Part shown: positions 7,175-17,839 of the stretch, one piece after another
How positions within the stretch are numbered: position 1 is the stretch's first letter
Layout: each line of letters begins with the position of its first letter
Assembly (NCBI GenBank): GCA_946480535.1
Contig: CAMLKA010000004.1
Coordinates: 1-38,769 of the forward strand
Length of the DNA: 38,769 nt
Source: an uncultured Candidatus Saccharibacteria bacterium
Lineage (GTDB): Bacteria > Patescibacteria > Saccharimonadia > Saccharimonadales > UBA1547
Reading direction: 5' to 3'
Program-made: the position numbers and the translations under genes
The notes under the pieces: generated by a model
What the model saw: only the letters and a program-made list of their open reading frames with translations
Told to the model about the DNA's origin: nothing
Databases searched by the model: none

Positions 7175-7653
7175 GATAAAACCCCCTGGAGTTTTTTGAG
7201 CGCACGGTATTGAATGACACGAACGTTACTTTCGCTCATAGAGAGCGCTTCAGCGGTCTGCTTCACAGAATACCCTTGCATGAAACGCAGTGCAACAACG
7301 GAGCGCATTTGTTCCGGAAGGGTTGCGAGCGCTTTATGTACTTTCTGAGCTTCGAGTGATTTATCGACAATCTCTTCGTTACTTGGCTTATCGTCGGCAA
7401 TTTCAATTTCTTCAGAGAGTGGAACGGCTTTTTTCTTACGCCAGTGGTCGGTAATTTTATTCTGAGCAATTTTATACAGCCAGCCACGCTCGTGGCCACC
7501 ATCAAAAGATTCAAGTTTTTCCCAGGCTTTTGTGAAAGTATCAGCGGTCAAGTCCTCCGCAAGCTCTACATCGTGCGTATGAACAAAGATGAACTTGAAA
7601 ATATCATCTGCGTATAGCGTATACATTTTTTCGAACCTTCGTTTCTTCCACAT
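7171..7653 (-). CDS. ECF-family RNA polymerase sigma factor
   Basis: 160 residues with only sigma regions 2 and 4. Region 2 runs from KMYTLYADDIFKFIFVHTHD through AEDLTADTFTKAWEKL to GWLYKIAQNKITDHWRKKK, which should bind the -10 element. Region 4 carries LPEQMRSVVALRFMQGYSV and the helix-turn-helix KQTAEALSMSESNVRVIQYR, which should bind the -35. The next gene on the same strand is a membrane anti-sigma factor. A near-symmetrical ECF-type promoter sits 21-49 bases upstream, so the factor probably drives its own operon and the divergent exported protein. Confidence 0.93.
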   Translation of the reverse strand: MWKKRRFEKMYTLYADDIFKFIFVHTHDVELAEDLTADTFTKAWEKLESFDGGHERGWLYKIAQNKITDHWRKKKAVPLSEEIEIADDKPSNEEIVDKSLEAQKVHKALATLPEQMRSVVALRFMQGYSVKQTAEALSMSESNVRVIQYRALKKLQGVLS

Positions 7654-7673
7654 GCCTTTTTATTATCACACAA

Positions 7674-7702
7674 TGTAACGTTTGACGTCTTGTTTCGTTA
7701 CA
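7674..7702. promoter_or_regulatory. Symmetrical bidirectional ECF-type promoter
   Basis: TGTAACG (7674-7680) and CGTTACA (7696-7702) are exact inverted copies. Read on either strand they give an AAC -35 core and a CGT -10 core 16 bases apart, the standard ECF arrangement. One element therefore serves both the sigma/anti-sigma operon and the PepSY-like gene. A dimeric-regulator operator is the alternative reading. Confidence 0.7.
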
Positions 7703-7732
7703 TAGGGAGTACGACCAGTACAAGGAGGGAAA

Positions 7733-8314
7733 ATGTTAAAGAAAGTACAAGAATTTATTCAAACTAAAAGGCTCGTTCTGGCTTTAGGGCTTGCAGGAGC
7801 ATTTGCGTTCCTTGGTGGCGTGTATGTAAGCGCCCAGACCGAAATCAGCCATGAGCCTGTGGTTGCAGAAAATATTAATCAAACCGATGAAGAAGTAACC
7901 CCGGAAATTAATACTCCAGTAGTGACGCTCGTCGAGGAAGAAACTCCTATTACTGAAGAGCCAGACGTCACTCCTACGGTTGTGACCGAGGTAACAGAAG
8001 AGAATGCAGACTCAGTTACCTTGGAAGAAGCTCAGGCTATCGCAGTTGCCGAGCACGAAGGGGTAGTTTCAAAGAGTAAGACAAAGCTCTACAACGAAGA
8101 AGCTGTTTATAAGTTTTACTTTACCGATGGCTGGAAAGTGTACGTGAGCGTCAGTGACGGCGACATTCTGCGCGTTATTCAGGCAAGCAACGTGACGCAC
8201 GAAATGCGTCAAAAGCATGGTAAGGACAATGACCGCGCGGTAGAGGCGCAGGCTCGTAAGAGTACTGAAGTTCGTCGCGATAGCACCTACGGCTGGGGTC
8301 GCCACGACAACTAA
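7733..8314 (+). CDS. Exported PepSY-like protein, probable ECF target
   Basis: 193 residues. A signal or anchor segment (LVLALGLAGAFAFLGGVYVS, residues 13-32) is followed by a Glu/Thr/Val-rich linker of about 75 residues. Then comes one PepSY-like unit, VTLEEAQAIAVAEHEGVVSK with YKFYFTDGWKVYVSVSDGDI, a pattern linked to inhibition of peptidases or to envelope sensing. The tail is basic (GKDNDRAVEAQARKSTEVRR). The gene is divergent from the ECF sigma gene across the shared promoter and has an excellent ribosome site (AAGGAGGG). It is probably an envelope-stress effector or sensor. The PepSY assignment is moderate. Confidence 0.7.
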   Translation: MLKKVQEFIQTKRLVLALGLAGAFAFLGGVYVSAQTEISHEPVVAENINQTDEEVTPEINTPVVTLVEEETPITEEPDVTPTVVTEVTEENADSVTLEEAQAIAVAEHEGVVSKSKTKLYNEEAVYKFYFTDGWKVYVSVSDGDILRVIQASNVTHEMRQKHGKDNDRAVEAQARKSTEVRRDSTYGWGRHDN

Positions 8315-8335
8315 ATTTGTATATCCTGTTTGTTT

Positions 8336-8370
8336 AAATAAAGTAGCCTTCCCACGGGGCTACTTTATTT
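8336..8370. terminator. Bidirectional terminator
   Basis: A 13-bp stem (8336-8348 with 8358-8370) ends in a T-rich arm on both strands. It terminates the PepSY-like gene and overlaps the last codons of the convergent hydrolase gene. Confidence 0.85.
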
Positions 8371-9535
8371 TTTCGAGTGTGAGGGTTTCCTGCTGATACA
8401 TGCCGTAAAGGTTGAGGGCTTGGCGGGCGGCTTCTTTTGTGGTGTACGGTTTTGTCACTTCCGCCAGTTCTTGGAATACTTTGTTATATTCTTCAATTGA
8501 TTTTGGCAGGTAGTATTCTCCATGACGAGCATCAACTGCACGGACGATACACTGTGATCCGATCTTTCGGGCTGCCGGACATATCTCAGCAATGGAGGCG
8601 CGGTTATTCACGACGATATCACTTTCCGTTAATGCAAAATTAACGCTCGGCATGAATTTCTCATCGGCATATTCGCCCCATTGCTCTATTTCAGAAGGAA
8701 CATCGGCCTCAACCATTGCATTAATTTGGCTTCCAAGAAAAAGGTTATTGGTCATGTTGCCGTTGTTATAGCGTGTCATAATGCCACCCGATGCAGTGGC
8801 AAAATTGTTCTGCATCTCATTGCGATAAAAATACGCTTCAGCACCGAGCCGAAAAAGGGTCGAGTATTCAATCCATGGAATCCACGCCATGTCTTTGGCG
8901 ATACCGATTTCTTCCTTTGTTTTTTCTGTAAGCGTATCGAAGCTTGAGGGGCTTGAGGCGTACGTGACGTTCTCGACGTCGACCCATGTCTTTTCGATAA
9001 TATCGGTTATAACAGCAGACCCCGCGACACCTCCTTGGCTATACAGGACAAAATCAACCGAGGTAATACCTTCTTCGTTAAACTTTTCAATAAGCGCCTC
9101 ACTCATGAAATGGTTGTCGAGTGGGGCATTATTGTACTGCATTGACCATAGTTGGCCGTCGATTGCAGCCTGATAGCCCGGGCCTATTGTATTGGTGAGA
9201 TGGCGCGCGCCGTAGGTATTAAAGCCGTGAAAGAATACGGTGGCGTGGTCGGAATTTTCTGGGTCAATTGCGTTGGCGATAATTTGCACGCTTGGCCGTG
9301 CATCGGCAGATTCGATCATATTTGCGCGCACGTCACCAAGATAGGGGGCGATTGCGGCATTAATGAAGAGGCCCGTTCCAACGGCAGCCTTGCCAAGCGC
9401 GATCCATCGTCGTCGTTTGGTGAGATACTTCTGAAATCGTTCATCAGCAGCCTCTTGGGCCTGTGTCTCTCGGTGGTGCAGAACTTCAGCCGTTGGCGGG
9501 AGCTCGTTTGGTAACTTTGGGTTCCTCTGGAGCAT
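8360..9535 (-). CDS. Membrane-anchored alpha/beta-hydrolase-like protein
   Basis: 391 residues. After a charged cytoplasmic start, one hydrophobic segment (WIALGKAAVGTGLFINAAIA, residues 44-63) anchors the protein, with the rest outside. TVFFHGFNTYG (about 99-109) resembles the strand and oxyanion region of alpha/beta hydrolases. DFVLYSQGGVAGS places the nucleophile at Ser166 in an S-x-G-G elbow, not the full G-x-S-x-G. The His in VDARHGEYYLP near residue 345 is a fair third triad member. The substrate is unknown and could be a lipid or ester of the envelope. TATAAT ends 7 bases before the ATG, so the message is probably leaderless. It follows htrA by 43 bases. Confidence 0.7.
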   Translation of the reverse strand: MLQRNPKLPNELPPTAEVLHHRETQAQEAADERFQKYLTKRRRWIALGKAAVGTGLFINAAIAPYLGDVRANMIESADARPSVQIIANAIDPENSDHATVFFHGFNTYGARHLTNTIGPGYQAAIDGQLWSMQYNNAPLDNHFMSEALIEKFNEEGITSVDFVLYSQGGVAGSAVITDIIEKTWVDVENVTYASSPSSFDTLTEKTKEEIGIAKDMAWIPWIEYSTLFRLGAEAYFYRNEMQNNFATASGGIMTRYNNGNMTNNLFLGSQINAMVEADVPSEIEQWGEYADEKFMPSVNFALTESDIVVNNRASIAEICPAARKIGSQCIVRAVDARHGEYYLPKSIEEYNKVFQELAEVTKPYTTKEAARQALNLYGMYQQETLTLEKIK

Positions 9536-9578
9536 TGCACCTATTATACCCCTTTAGCGCAAGAGGTGCGTTGTGAAA

Positions 9579-10787
9579 TTATCCGTTGTAGGTGCCGAGG
9601 GTGACGGTTGTGGTGTTTTCTTTGCCGTCACGGAGGTAGGTAATAGTGATTTTATCACCCGGTCGATACTCGCCAAGAATGCTTGAAAGGCTTCCGTTTG
9701 TTCCGACTGTTTCGTTGTTGATCTTCGTAATAATATCACCCTCTTTGATACCGGCCTTATCTGCCGGACTCCCTGATTGTACAGGGTTGCTTGAGCCTGT
9801 GGCGTACACGTATGCACCGCTATCGACGTCGAGATTGTATTCACGAGCAACATCTGGAGTGACGGTGATGTAGTTGACGCCGAGGTAGGCGCGATTTACC
9901 TTGCCCGTTTCGAGCACACCGGCGAGGATACCTTTGGTTGCATTTACGGGAATGGCGAAGCCAATGCCGTTCGCATCTTCGACGATTGCGGTGTTAATAC
10001 CGATAACCTGACCGGCCATGTTGACGAGTGGGCCACCTGAGTTGCCGGGGTTAATAGAGGCGTCGGTTTGAATGAGGTCGGTGAGGGATTCGGTGTCACC
10101 ACTGCCGGTCGATGCGGTGATTGGGCGACCCGTTCCAGAGATAATCCCGCTCGTAACAGTGTTACTGTACTGTCCCAGTGCATTGCCAATAGCCACAACT
10201 TGCTGTCCAGTGCGGATGGTCGAGCTGTTTCCAAGGGTTGCCGGGGTGAATTCAGTATCGGCACTAATTTTTAGGAATGCGATGTCGTTGAGGGGGTCGC
10301 GGCCAATAATTTCAACATCTTCGTACAGTTCACCGTCACTATTCACCACGGAAACGGATGTCGCACCTTCAAGGACGTGGTTATTGGTCATTACGTAGCC
10401 GTCTTTACTGACAATAATGCCCGTTCCGGCCGCCTCGCTGCTTCCATAATAGGGGTTAGCTGAGCGAGTTTGTGTCACAATCGATACGACACTTGGTCCA
10501 ACTTTTTCTGCAACAGAAGCAATGGAGCTTTCTTCCTCTGTGACGGCTTTATTGCCATCTTCGGTTGCTGAAAGAGAAGGCGAGGCGTTTGGCCCGAGGG
10601 TGCGCGTCACAAGCACGCCACCAACAATGCCAACGGCAAGCAAAATAATCGCACCGAATACCGCTACGAGCGTAATAATGAGTGGTTTGCTTGATTTTTT
10701 CGGTGTGGTTTTCGGTGGTTCTACCGGTTTTGTTTGTTCTGTTGTTACTGGTTCAGGCTGCTGCTCATTAGCTGGCTGATCGGACAT
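9579..10787 (-). CDS. HtrA/DegP-type serine protease with PDZ domain
   Basis: 402 residues. A Pro/Gln/Thr-rich cytoplasmic leader and one membrane segment (LIITLVAVFGAIILLAVGIV, residues 36-55) precede the trypsin-like domain. The triad is His137 (MTNNHVLEG), Asp168 (DPLNDIAFLK) and Ser250 (NPGNSGGPL). A single PDZ domain fills roughly 300-400, with YLGVNYITVTPDVA, GSPADKAGIKEGDIITKING-like sequence and VTLGTYNG at the end. This is the DegS/HtrA layout, an envelope quality-control protease that degrades misfolded proteins. The start at 10787 is chosen for its ribosome site AAGGGGAA; an ATG 39 bases earlier has none. The MFS gene lies 48 bases upstream on the same strand. Confidence 0.94.
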   Translation of the reverse strand: MSDQPANEQQPEPVTTEQTKPVEPPKTTPKKSSKPLIITLVAVFGAIILLAVGIVGGVLVTRTLGPNASPSLSATEDGNKAVTEEESSIASVAEKVGPSVVSIVTQTRSANPYYGSSEAAGTGIIVSKDGYVMTNNHVLEGATSVSVVNSDGELYEDVEIIGRDPLNDIAFLKISADTEFTPATLGNSSTIRTGQQVVAIGNALGQYSNTVTSGIISGTGRPITASTGSGDTESLTDLIQTDASINPGNSGGPLVNMAGQVIGINTAIVEDANGIGFAIPVNATKGILAGVLETGKVNRAYLGVNYITVTPDVAREYNLDVDSGAYVYATGSSNPVQSGSPADKAGIKEGDIITKINNETVGTNGSLSSILGEYRPGDKITITYLRDGKENTTTVTLGTYNG

Positions 10788-10835
10788 GAAATTCCCCTTT
10801 TTACGGCTGTTATGTATATACTGCACCTACTAATA

Positions 10836-12134
10836 TCACGACTTAGCATAGAATTTGCTGAGAATTCGGTAGCTTTTTGTTGTAAATGCAAGCGATGCAA
10901 CAATTAACATTATGAGTCCAGAAACCAGGAAGATGAGGGCGATCCCTCGAGCATCGCCAGTGCCAAGAAGCCAACTCCATTGCTGTGCTCCTGTATCGGA
11001 TTTTATGTATGGAATAATCCAGAATTCGGCGATAGGGCCAATGGCGAGTGCGGTGATTGGTGCTGCCGCCGTTTCGACGGCCATAGCGAACCCAAAGACG
11101 CGACCCTGGCGCTTTAGTGGTACGACGCGCTGAATGATGGTCTGCTCGGTCGCTTCAATAATAGGGATGAGACACATGTAGAGGAAGATGCCAACAACGT
11201 AGAGAATCCAGAATTCTCGAATTGTAAACAGCATGCCAATTGTAGCCATAATAATGTTGGCAATAAGCAGTGTTTGTAGCGGCTTTTTTCCAAGTCCTTT
11301 CTTAGCAATCACGAGGCCACCAACAATAAATCCTGTACTGGTGACTCCAAGAACGATACCCCATATTTCAACAGGGAAAAGCGTCAGGCCGTAGGGGTCC
11401 ATTAGTGCCATGTAGGTTCCACCTATAAAGTTGTTGAAGGTCGAGAAGAGGATGAGCGCAAGGAGGCCGGGGACGGCGTGAATGGCGGCGAGGCTGCCCT
11501 TAATGTCGATTCGCTTACTGGCGAGCTCTGGGTCGTGCACAATTTCCTCTTCAGGAATATCAACAAAGAAAATGAGGTGAAGGAGCGCGATAGCCGTGAG
11601 GACGATAGCGATAATAAGCGCCCAACCCATACCGAGAAATCCGATAGCGAGACCACTGAAGACTGAGGTTACCAAAAAACCAACACCCGCAACACTTCCA
11701 ACGAGGCCGTTGGCATTGGCATGCTTTTCTTTTGGTACAAGAATTGTCACGGTAGTCGAGAGGGCAATATTACGCATATTTTCGACGACTGAACCCGCAA
11801 GGATGATTGCCGCAAATCCCCAGAAGAGCGGCGAGGTGAGGCTTGCGATAGAGTCACCCCCAGCTGCGAAGAAAATAATACCACCAATAAGATACGTGAA
11901 GAGCGTAATTGCTCCCGAGGCGATCATGACATTTTTCTTATGGTGTTGGTCCACGAGTGTTCCGAAGAATAGGCTCGAGATGGACACCAGGAGCATATAC
12001 ACACCACCCACAACAGCCGTGGCAAGCACCGACTGTGTTTCGAGGTAGGCCCAGAAGGTTAAGCCAAACCAGAGGAAGCTGGTCGTGACGTTGGCAATCA
12101 GCGTATTAACAAGTACTTGGATAAATTTTTTCAT
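10836..12134 (-). CDS. Major facilitator superfamily transporter
   Basis: 432 residues with about twelve membrane segments. The loop between segments 2 and 3 reads FFGTLVDQHHKKNVM, the MFS motif A pattern (G-x-L-x-D with basic residues). The corresponding loop in the second half is IAKKGLGKKPLQT. The central cytoplasmic loop (EEEIVHDPELASKRIDIKGS) divides the two six-helix halves. The general type resembles MFS drug-efflux proteins, but no substrate motif is clear. The htrA gene follows on the same strand. No promoter was recognised upstream, where tRNA-Cys lies on the other strand. Confidence 0.88.
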   Translation of the reverse strand: MKKFIQVLVNTLIANVTTSFLWFGLTFWAYLETQSVLATAVVGGVYMLLVSISSLFFGTLVDQHHKKNVMIASGAITLFTYLIGGIIFFAAGGDSIASLTSPLFWGFAAIILAGSVVENMRNIALSTTVTILVPKEKHANANGLVGSVAGVGFLVTSVFSGLAIGFLGMGWALIIAIVLTAIALLHLIFFVDIPEEEIVHDPELASKRIDIKGSLAAIHAVPGLLALILFSTFNNFIGGTYMALMDPYGLTLFPVEIWGIVLGVTSTGFIVGGLVIAKKGLGKKPLQTLLIANIIMATIGMLFTIREFWILYVVGIFLYMCLIPIIEATEQTIIQRVVPLKRQGRVFGFAMAVETAAAPITALAIGPIAEFWIIPYIKSDTGAQQWSWLLGTGDARGIALIFLVSGLIMLIVASLAFTTKSYRILSKFYAKS

Positions 12135-12181
12135 CTACGCTTAAGAATAGCACTTTCTTTAGAGGATGACACCTAGCCTCG

Positions 12182-12190
12182 TGCTATAAT
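12182..12190 (+). promoter_or_regulatory. Extended -10 of the tRNA-Cys/tRNA-Leu unit
   Basis: TGC-TATAAT at 12182-12190 is an extended -10 box 10 bases before tRNA-Cys. No good -35 is seen. The same TGC-TATAAT box precedes lemA, and TGC-TATACT precedes leuS. Confidence 0.6.
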
Positions 12191-12199
12191 AACTCGGAT

Positions 12200-12273
12200 G
12201 GCGCCTTGGCCGAGAAGTTAGGCAACGGTCTGCAAAACCGTGTAGACGGGAGCGTTACCCGTAGGTGCCTCCA
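12200..12273 (+). tRNA. tRNA-Cys (anticodon GCA)
   Basis: Acceptor strands 12200-12206 and 12263-12269 pair with one G-T. The anticodon loop CTGCAAA carries GCA. The discriminator is T with encoded CCA (12270-12273), as expected for tRNA-Cys. The downstream tRNA-Leu follows after 19 bases, so both come from one transcript. Confidence 0.93.
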
Positions 12274-12292
12274 ACCAGAATTATTTTTGTAC

Positions 12293-12379
12293 GCGCGGAT
12301 GGTGGAATTGGTAGACACGAGAGACTTAAAATCTCTTGGCTTCACGGCCGTGCGGGTTCAAGTCCCGCTCTGCGCACCA
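12293..12379 (+). tRNA. tRNA-Leu (anticodon TAA)
   Basis: An 87-base class II tRNA with a long variable arm (GGCTTCACGGCC). The acceptor GCGCGGA (12293-12299) pairs with TCTGCGC (12369-12375). The anticodon loop CTTAAAA carries TAA. CCA is encoded at 12377-12379. Confidence 0.95.
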
Positions 12380-12385
12380 GAACTT

Positions 12386-12415
12386 ATAAAACCCTCGATT
12401 ATCCGGGGGTTTTAT
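12386..12415 (+). terminator. Terminator of the tRNA pair
   Basis: ATAAAACCC (12386-12394) pairs with GGGTTTTAT (12407-12415) around a 12-base loop, with the T run in the 3' arm. Confidence 0.7.
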
Positions 12416-12461
12416 TATGTCAAAATTTTCTCAGCAAATCCTCGGTATATCCATGGTACTT

Positions 12462-12470
12462 TGCTATAAT
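12462..12470 (+). promoter_or_regulatory. Extended -10 promoter of lemA
   Basis: TGC-TATAAT at 12462-12470 lies 30 bases before the lemA start, with no convincing -35. A purine-rich ribosome site (AAGGAGAG) follows. Confidence 0.55.
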
Positions 12471-12499
12471 TAAAGTATAGAAATAAGGAGAGAAAATAG

Positions 12500-13063
12500 A
12501 TGATTGCAGTTTGGATAATTCTTGGTGTCGTAGTACTTCTCGGTATCTTCGTTTGGGTAACCTACAACAGCCTTGTGACACTTCGTGTACGTGTTGAAGA
12601 AGCGTGGAGTGACATTAGTGTTCAATTGAAGCGTCGTCTTGACCTCATCCCTAACCTCATCGAAACGGTAAAGGGTTACGCTAAGCACGAGTCTGGCGTT
12701 TTCCAGGCAGTAACCGAAGCGCGTGCAAATGTTATTAACGCTAACGGTGTGAAAGAAACTGCCGCTGCAGAAAACCAATTCGAAGGTGCTTTGAAGAGCC
12801 TCTTTGCGGTCGCTGAAAGCTACCCAGACCTTAAAGCAAACGAGAACTTTCTCGAATTGCAACGCGAACTTGTTGACACTGAAGACAAAATTCAGGGTGC
12901 GCGTCGTTTCTACAACTCAGGCGTAACCTCACTCAACACAAAGATCCAAACCTTCCCAGCGAACGTTGTTGCTGGTATGTTTGGCTTCAAGAACCGTGAC
13001 TTCTTTGAAGTAGAAGCTTCAGAAGCAGCTGCTGCAAACAAGCCTGTCGAAGTGAAGTTCTAG
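12500..13063 (+). CDS. lemA: LemA family protein
   Basis: 187 residues. A single N-terminal membrane segment (IAVWIILGVVVLLGIFVWVT) is followed by the conserved NSLVTLRVRVEEAWSDISVQ and LKRRLDLIPNLIETVKGYAK blocks, then a long helical bundle. FFEVEASEAAAANKPVEVKF closes it, as is usual in LemA. LemA proteins are anchored helical proteins of unsettled function, very often next to htpX, as here (18-base gap). The pair is thought to act in membrane-protein quality control. Identity and start are clear. Confidence 0.95.
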   Translation: MIAVWIILGVVVLLGIFVWVTYNSLVTLRVRVEEAWSDISVQLKRRLDLIPNLIETVKGYAKHESGVFQAVTEARANVINANGVKETAAAENQFEGALKSLFAVAESYPDLKANENFLELQRELVDTEDKIQGARRFYNSGVTSLNTKIQTFPANVVAGMFGFKNRDFFEVEASEAAAANKPVEVKF

Positions 13064-13081
13064 TAGGAGTGAGTCGAACCC

Positions 13082-13940
13082 ATGTATAACGCAATTGCGG
13101 CCAACAAACGCAACACCGTCCTTATTATGGCGGTGTTTGTTGGCCTTATCACGGGAATTGGTTACGTTGTAAGCCTCTTCTTTGGCGATACCTCGATTAC
13201 TTGGTGGGTGCTCGGTGGTGTGCTCATTTACGCTCTCATTCAATATTTTGCGGCCGGTTCGCTTGCTGTTGCTATGACAGGAGCGCAGGAGATTGAGAAA
13301 AAAGACAATCCTCGACTGTACCGCACGGTCGAAAACCTCTCAATTACCCTTGGTATGCCGATGCCGAAGGTGTATATAATCAACGACTCGGCTCCAAATG
13401 CGTTTGCTACCGGTCGTGATCCAAAGCACGCAATTGTTGCGGCTACCACGGGCCTTCTTGATATCATGGACGACCGTGAGCTCAATGCCGTAATGGCGCA
13501 CGAGATGGGGCACGTTCAGAATTACGATATTCGTGTCAGTATGATTGCTTTTGGGCTGGTGAGTGCTATTGGAATACTCTCTGATATTGTGCTTCATACG
13601 CTCTTCTTCAGCGGTGATCGCCGGGAGGGTACAAACCCATTTGTTATTGTTGTGGGTATTATTGTTATTGTTCTCGCACCTATTATTGCTGCGGTTGTGC
13701 AGATGGCCATTAGTAGGCAGCGTGAATATCTTGCCGATGCAACCGGTGCCATGACAACGCGCGATTCAGCGGGTATGGCCAGCGCACTCGGAAAACTTCT
13801 TCAGTACGGTAGGCCTATGCAGAAGCAAAACTCCGCAACGGCCCAGCTTTTTATTAGTAATCCACTACGACCTGGATTTTTCGCTAAGCTTTTCAGTTCA
13901 CACCCACCACTTGAAGATCGCATAAAAAGGCTTACTGAAA

Positions 13941-13957
<17 letters not shown>
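13082..13957 (+). CDS. htpX: Membrane zinc metalloprotease HtpX
   Basis: 291 residues, M48 family. Two membrane segments lie at the start (TVLIMAVFVGLITGIGYVVS and a second near 45-65). The zinc site HEMGH is at His140-Glu141-His144. Two more membrane segments follow near 155-180 and 195-215, then the third zinc ligand in REYLADATGA. The end SSHPPLEDRIKRLTENADKF is typical. HtpX cleaves damaged membrane proteins on the cytoplasmic side. It lies downstream of lemA, and its last 17 bases overlap the following membrane-protein gene, so lemA-htpX-membrane protein-ligA is probably one operon. Confidence 0.96.
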
Positions 13958-16962
<3,005 letters not shown>

Positions 16963-16964
16963 GC

Positions 16965-17324
16965 ATGAATAAGCTTCGAAGGAGTAGTAAGCGGGTACTT
17001 ATCGGAATCCTTGGAGGACTTGTTGTACTTATCGGGCTTGTCTTGGTACCGTATCCCGGTCCGGGCTGGCTGATTGTCTTTGGTGGCCTTGCCATTTTGG
17101 CGACTGAGTTTGCCTTTGCGGCTCGGGTGCTTGAGTTTGCGAAGGGCACCTATGATAAGTGGGTTGCCTGGCTGAAGCGACAGAATTGGTTTGTGAAAGT
17201 AGCGGTACTTGGGCTTACTGGTGCGGTAGTGATAGCGACGCTCTGGCTGCTAAATGCATTTGGCATTATTATTGCCTTGTTTGACTTACCGTACGATCAA
17301 TTCGTCTCGCCGTTGTTTAAATAA
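16965..17324 (+). CDS. PGPGW-motif membrane protein (TIGR02611-like)
   Basis: 119 residues. A first membrane segment (VLIGILGGLVVLIGLVLVPY) runs directly into the hallmark PGPGWLIVFGGLAILATEF. A basic loop (YDKWVAWLKRQNW) and a second hydrophobic stretch at 73-110 follow. Small proteins with this PGPGW signature occur widely in actinobacteria and other groups with unknown function. It starts two bases after the ligA stop, so it is co-translated with ligA. Confidence 0.85.
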   Translation: MNKLRRSSKRVLIGILGGLVVLIGLVLVPYPGPGWLIVFGGLAILATEFAFAARVLEFAKGTYDKWVAWLKRQNWFVKVAVLGLTGAVVIATLWLLNAFGIIIALFDLPYDQFVSPLFK

Positions 17325-17353
17325 AAAATAACCCCTGTAAAGGGGTTATTTTT
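17324..17353. terminator. Bidirectional terminator
   Basis: A 13-bp stem (17324-17336 with 17341-17353) closes on GTAA, with A- and T-rich arms. It ends the lemA-ligA operon and the convergent RRM gene. Confidence 0.9.
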
Positions 17354-17366
17354 ATAAGTGACTGGA

Positions 17367-17696
17367 TTACCAGCTACGTTGGCGGAAAGCACCACCACCG
17401 TTACCACCGCGGTCGTTGTTGCCGCCGAAGTCGCGACGAGGTCGGTCCTCCTTAGGGCGAGCAAGGTTTACGTTGATTGCGCGGCCGTCGAGTTCCTTAC
17501 CATTAAGCTCATCAACAGCTTTTTGGTTGTTTGCTTCGTCAGCGTATTCAACGAAACCGAAGCCCTTTGAGCGGCCGGTTTCACGGTCGGTAACAACGCG
17601 TGCGCTTGTAACTTCGCCGATAGTCTCAAAGAAGGCTTTGAGGCTGTCGTCGGTAGTTGCGTATGCGAGGCTTCCGATAAATAGATTTTGTGACAT
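17367..17696 (-). CDS. RRM-type RNA-binding protein
   Basis: 109 residues from ATG 17696. A single RNA-recognition motif fills residues 1-80. RNP2 is LFIGSL and RNP1 is SKGFGFVEY, with all aromatic RNA-stacking positions kept. The tail is Gly/Arg/Asn-rich (FGGNNDRGGNGGGAFRQRSW), like the glycine-rich RNA-binding proteins of cyanobacteria and plants. Those are often cold-induced RNA chaperones. A longer in-frame start at 17750 has no ribosome site. AGAAAGAGA before 17696 is the likely one. The 143 bases upstream contain the hairpin GTATCT/AGATAC (17771-17792) and no clear promoter. Confidence 0.93.
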   Translation of the reverse strand: MSQNLFIGSLAYATTDDSLKAFFETIGEVTSARVVTDRETGRSKGFGFVEYADEANNQKAVDELNGKELDGRAINVNLARPKEDRPRRDFGGNNDRGGNGGGAFRQRSW

Positions 17697-17839
17697 TACG
17701 ATTCTCTTTCGTTCTGCTTGATTTTGAATGTCAGATCGACCTGCTGGCAATCGCTTCGGCGAACGAGAGAGTATCTACTGGTGAGGAGATACGCTACACA
17801 TGCTTTCTGCTACCGTGTGCTTCTAACAAGCTTATCTAA

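Noticed and set aside
10836..12134. Minus-strand Nudix/MFS operon under NrtR control
   Set aside because: No GT-N7-AC palindrome was seen near the MFS or htrA genes; the operators are confined to the NAD island.
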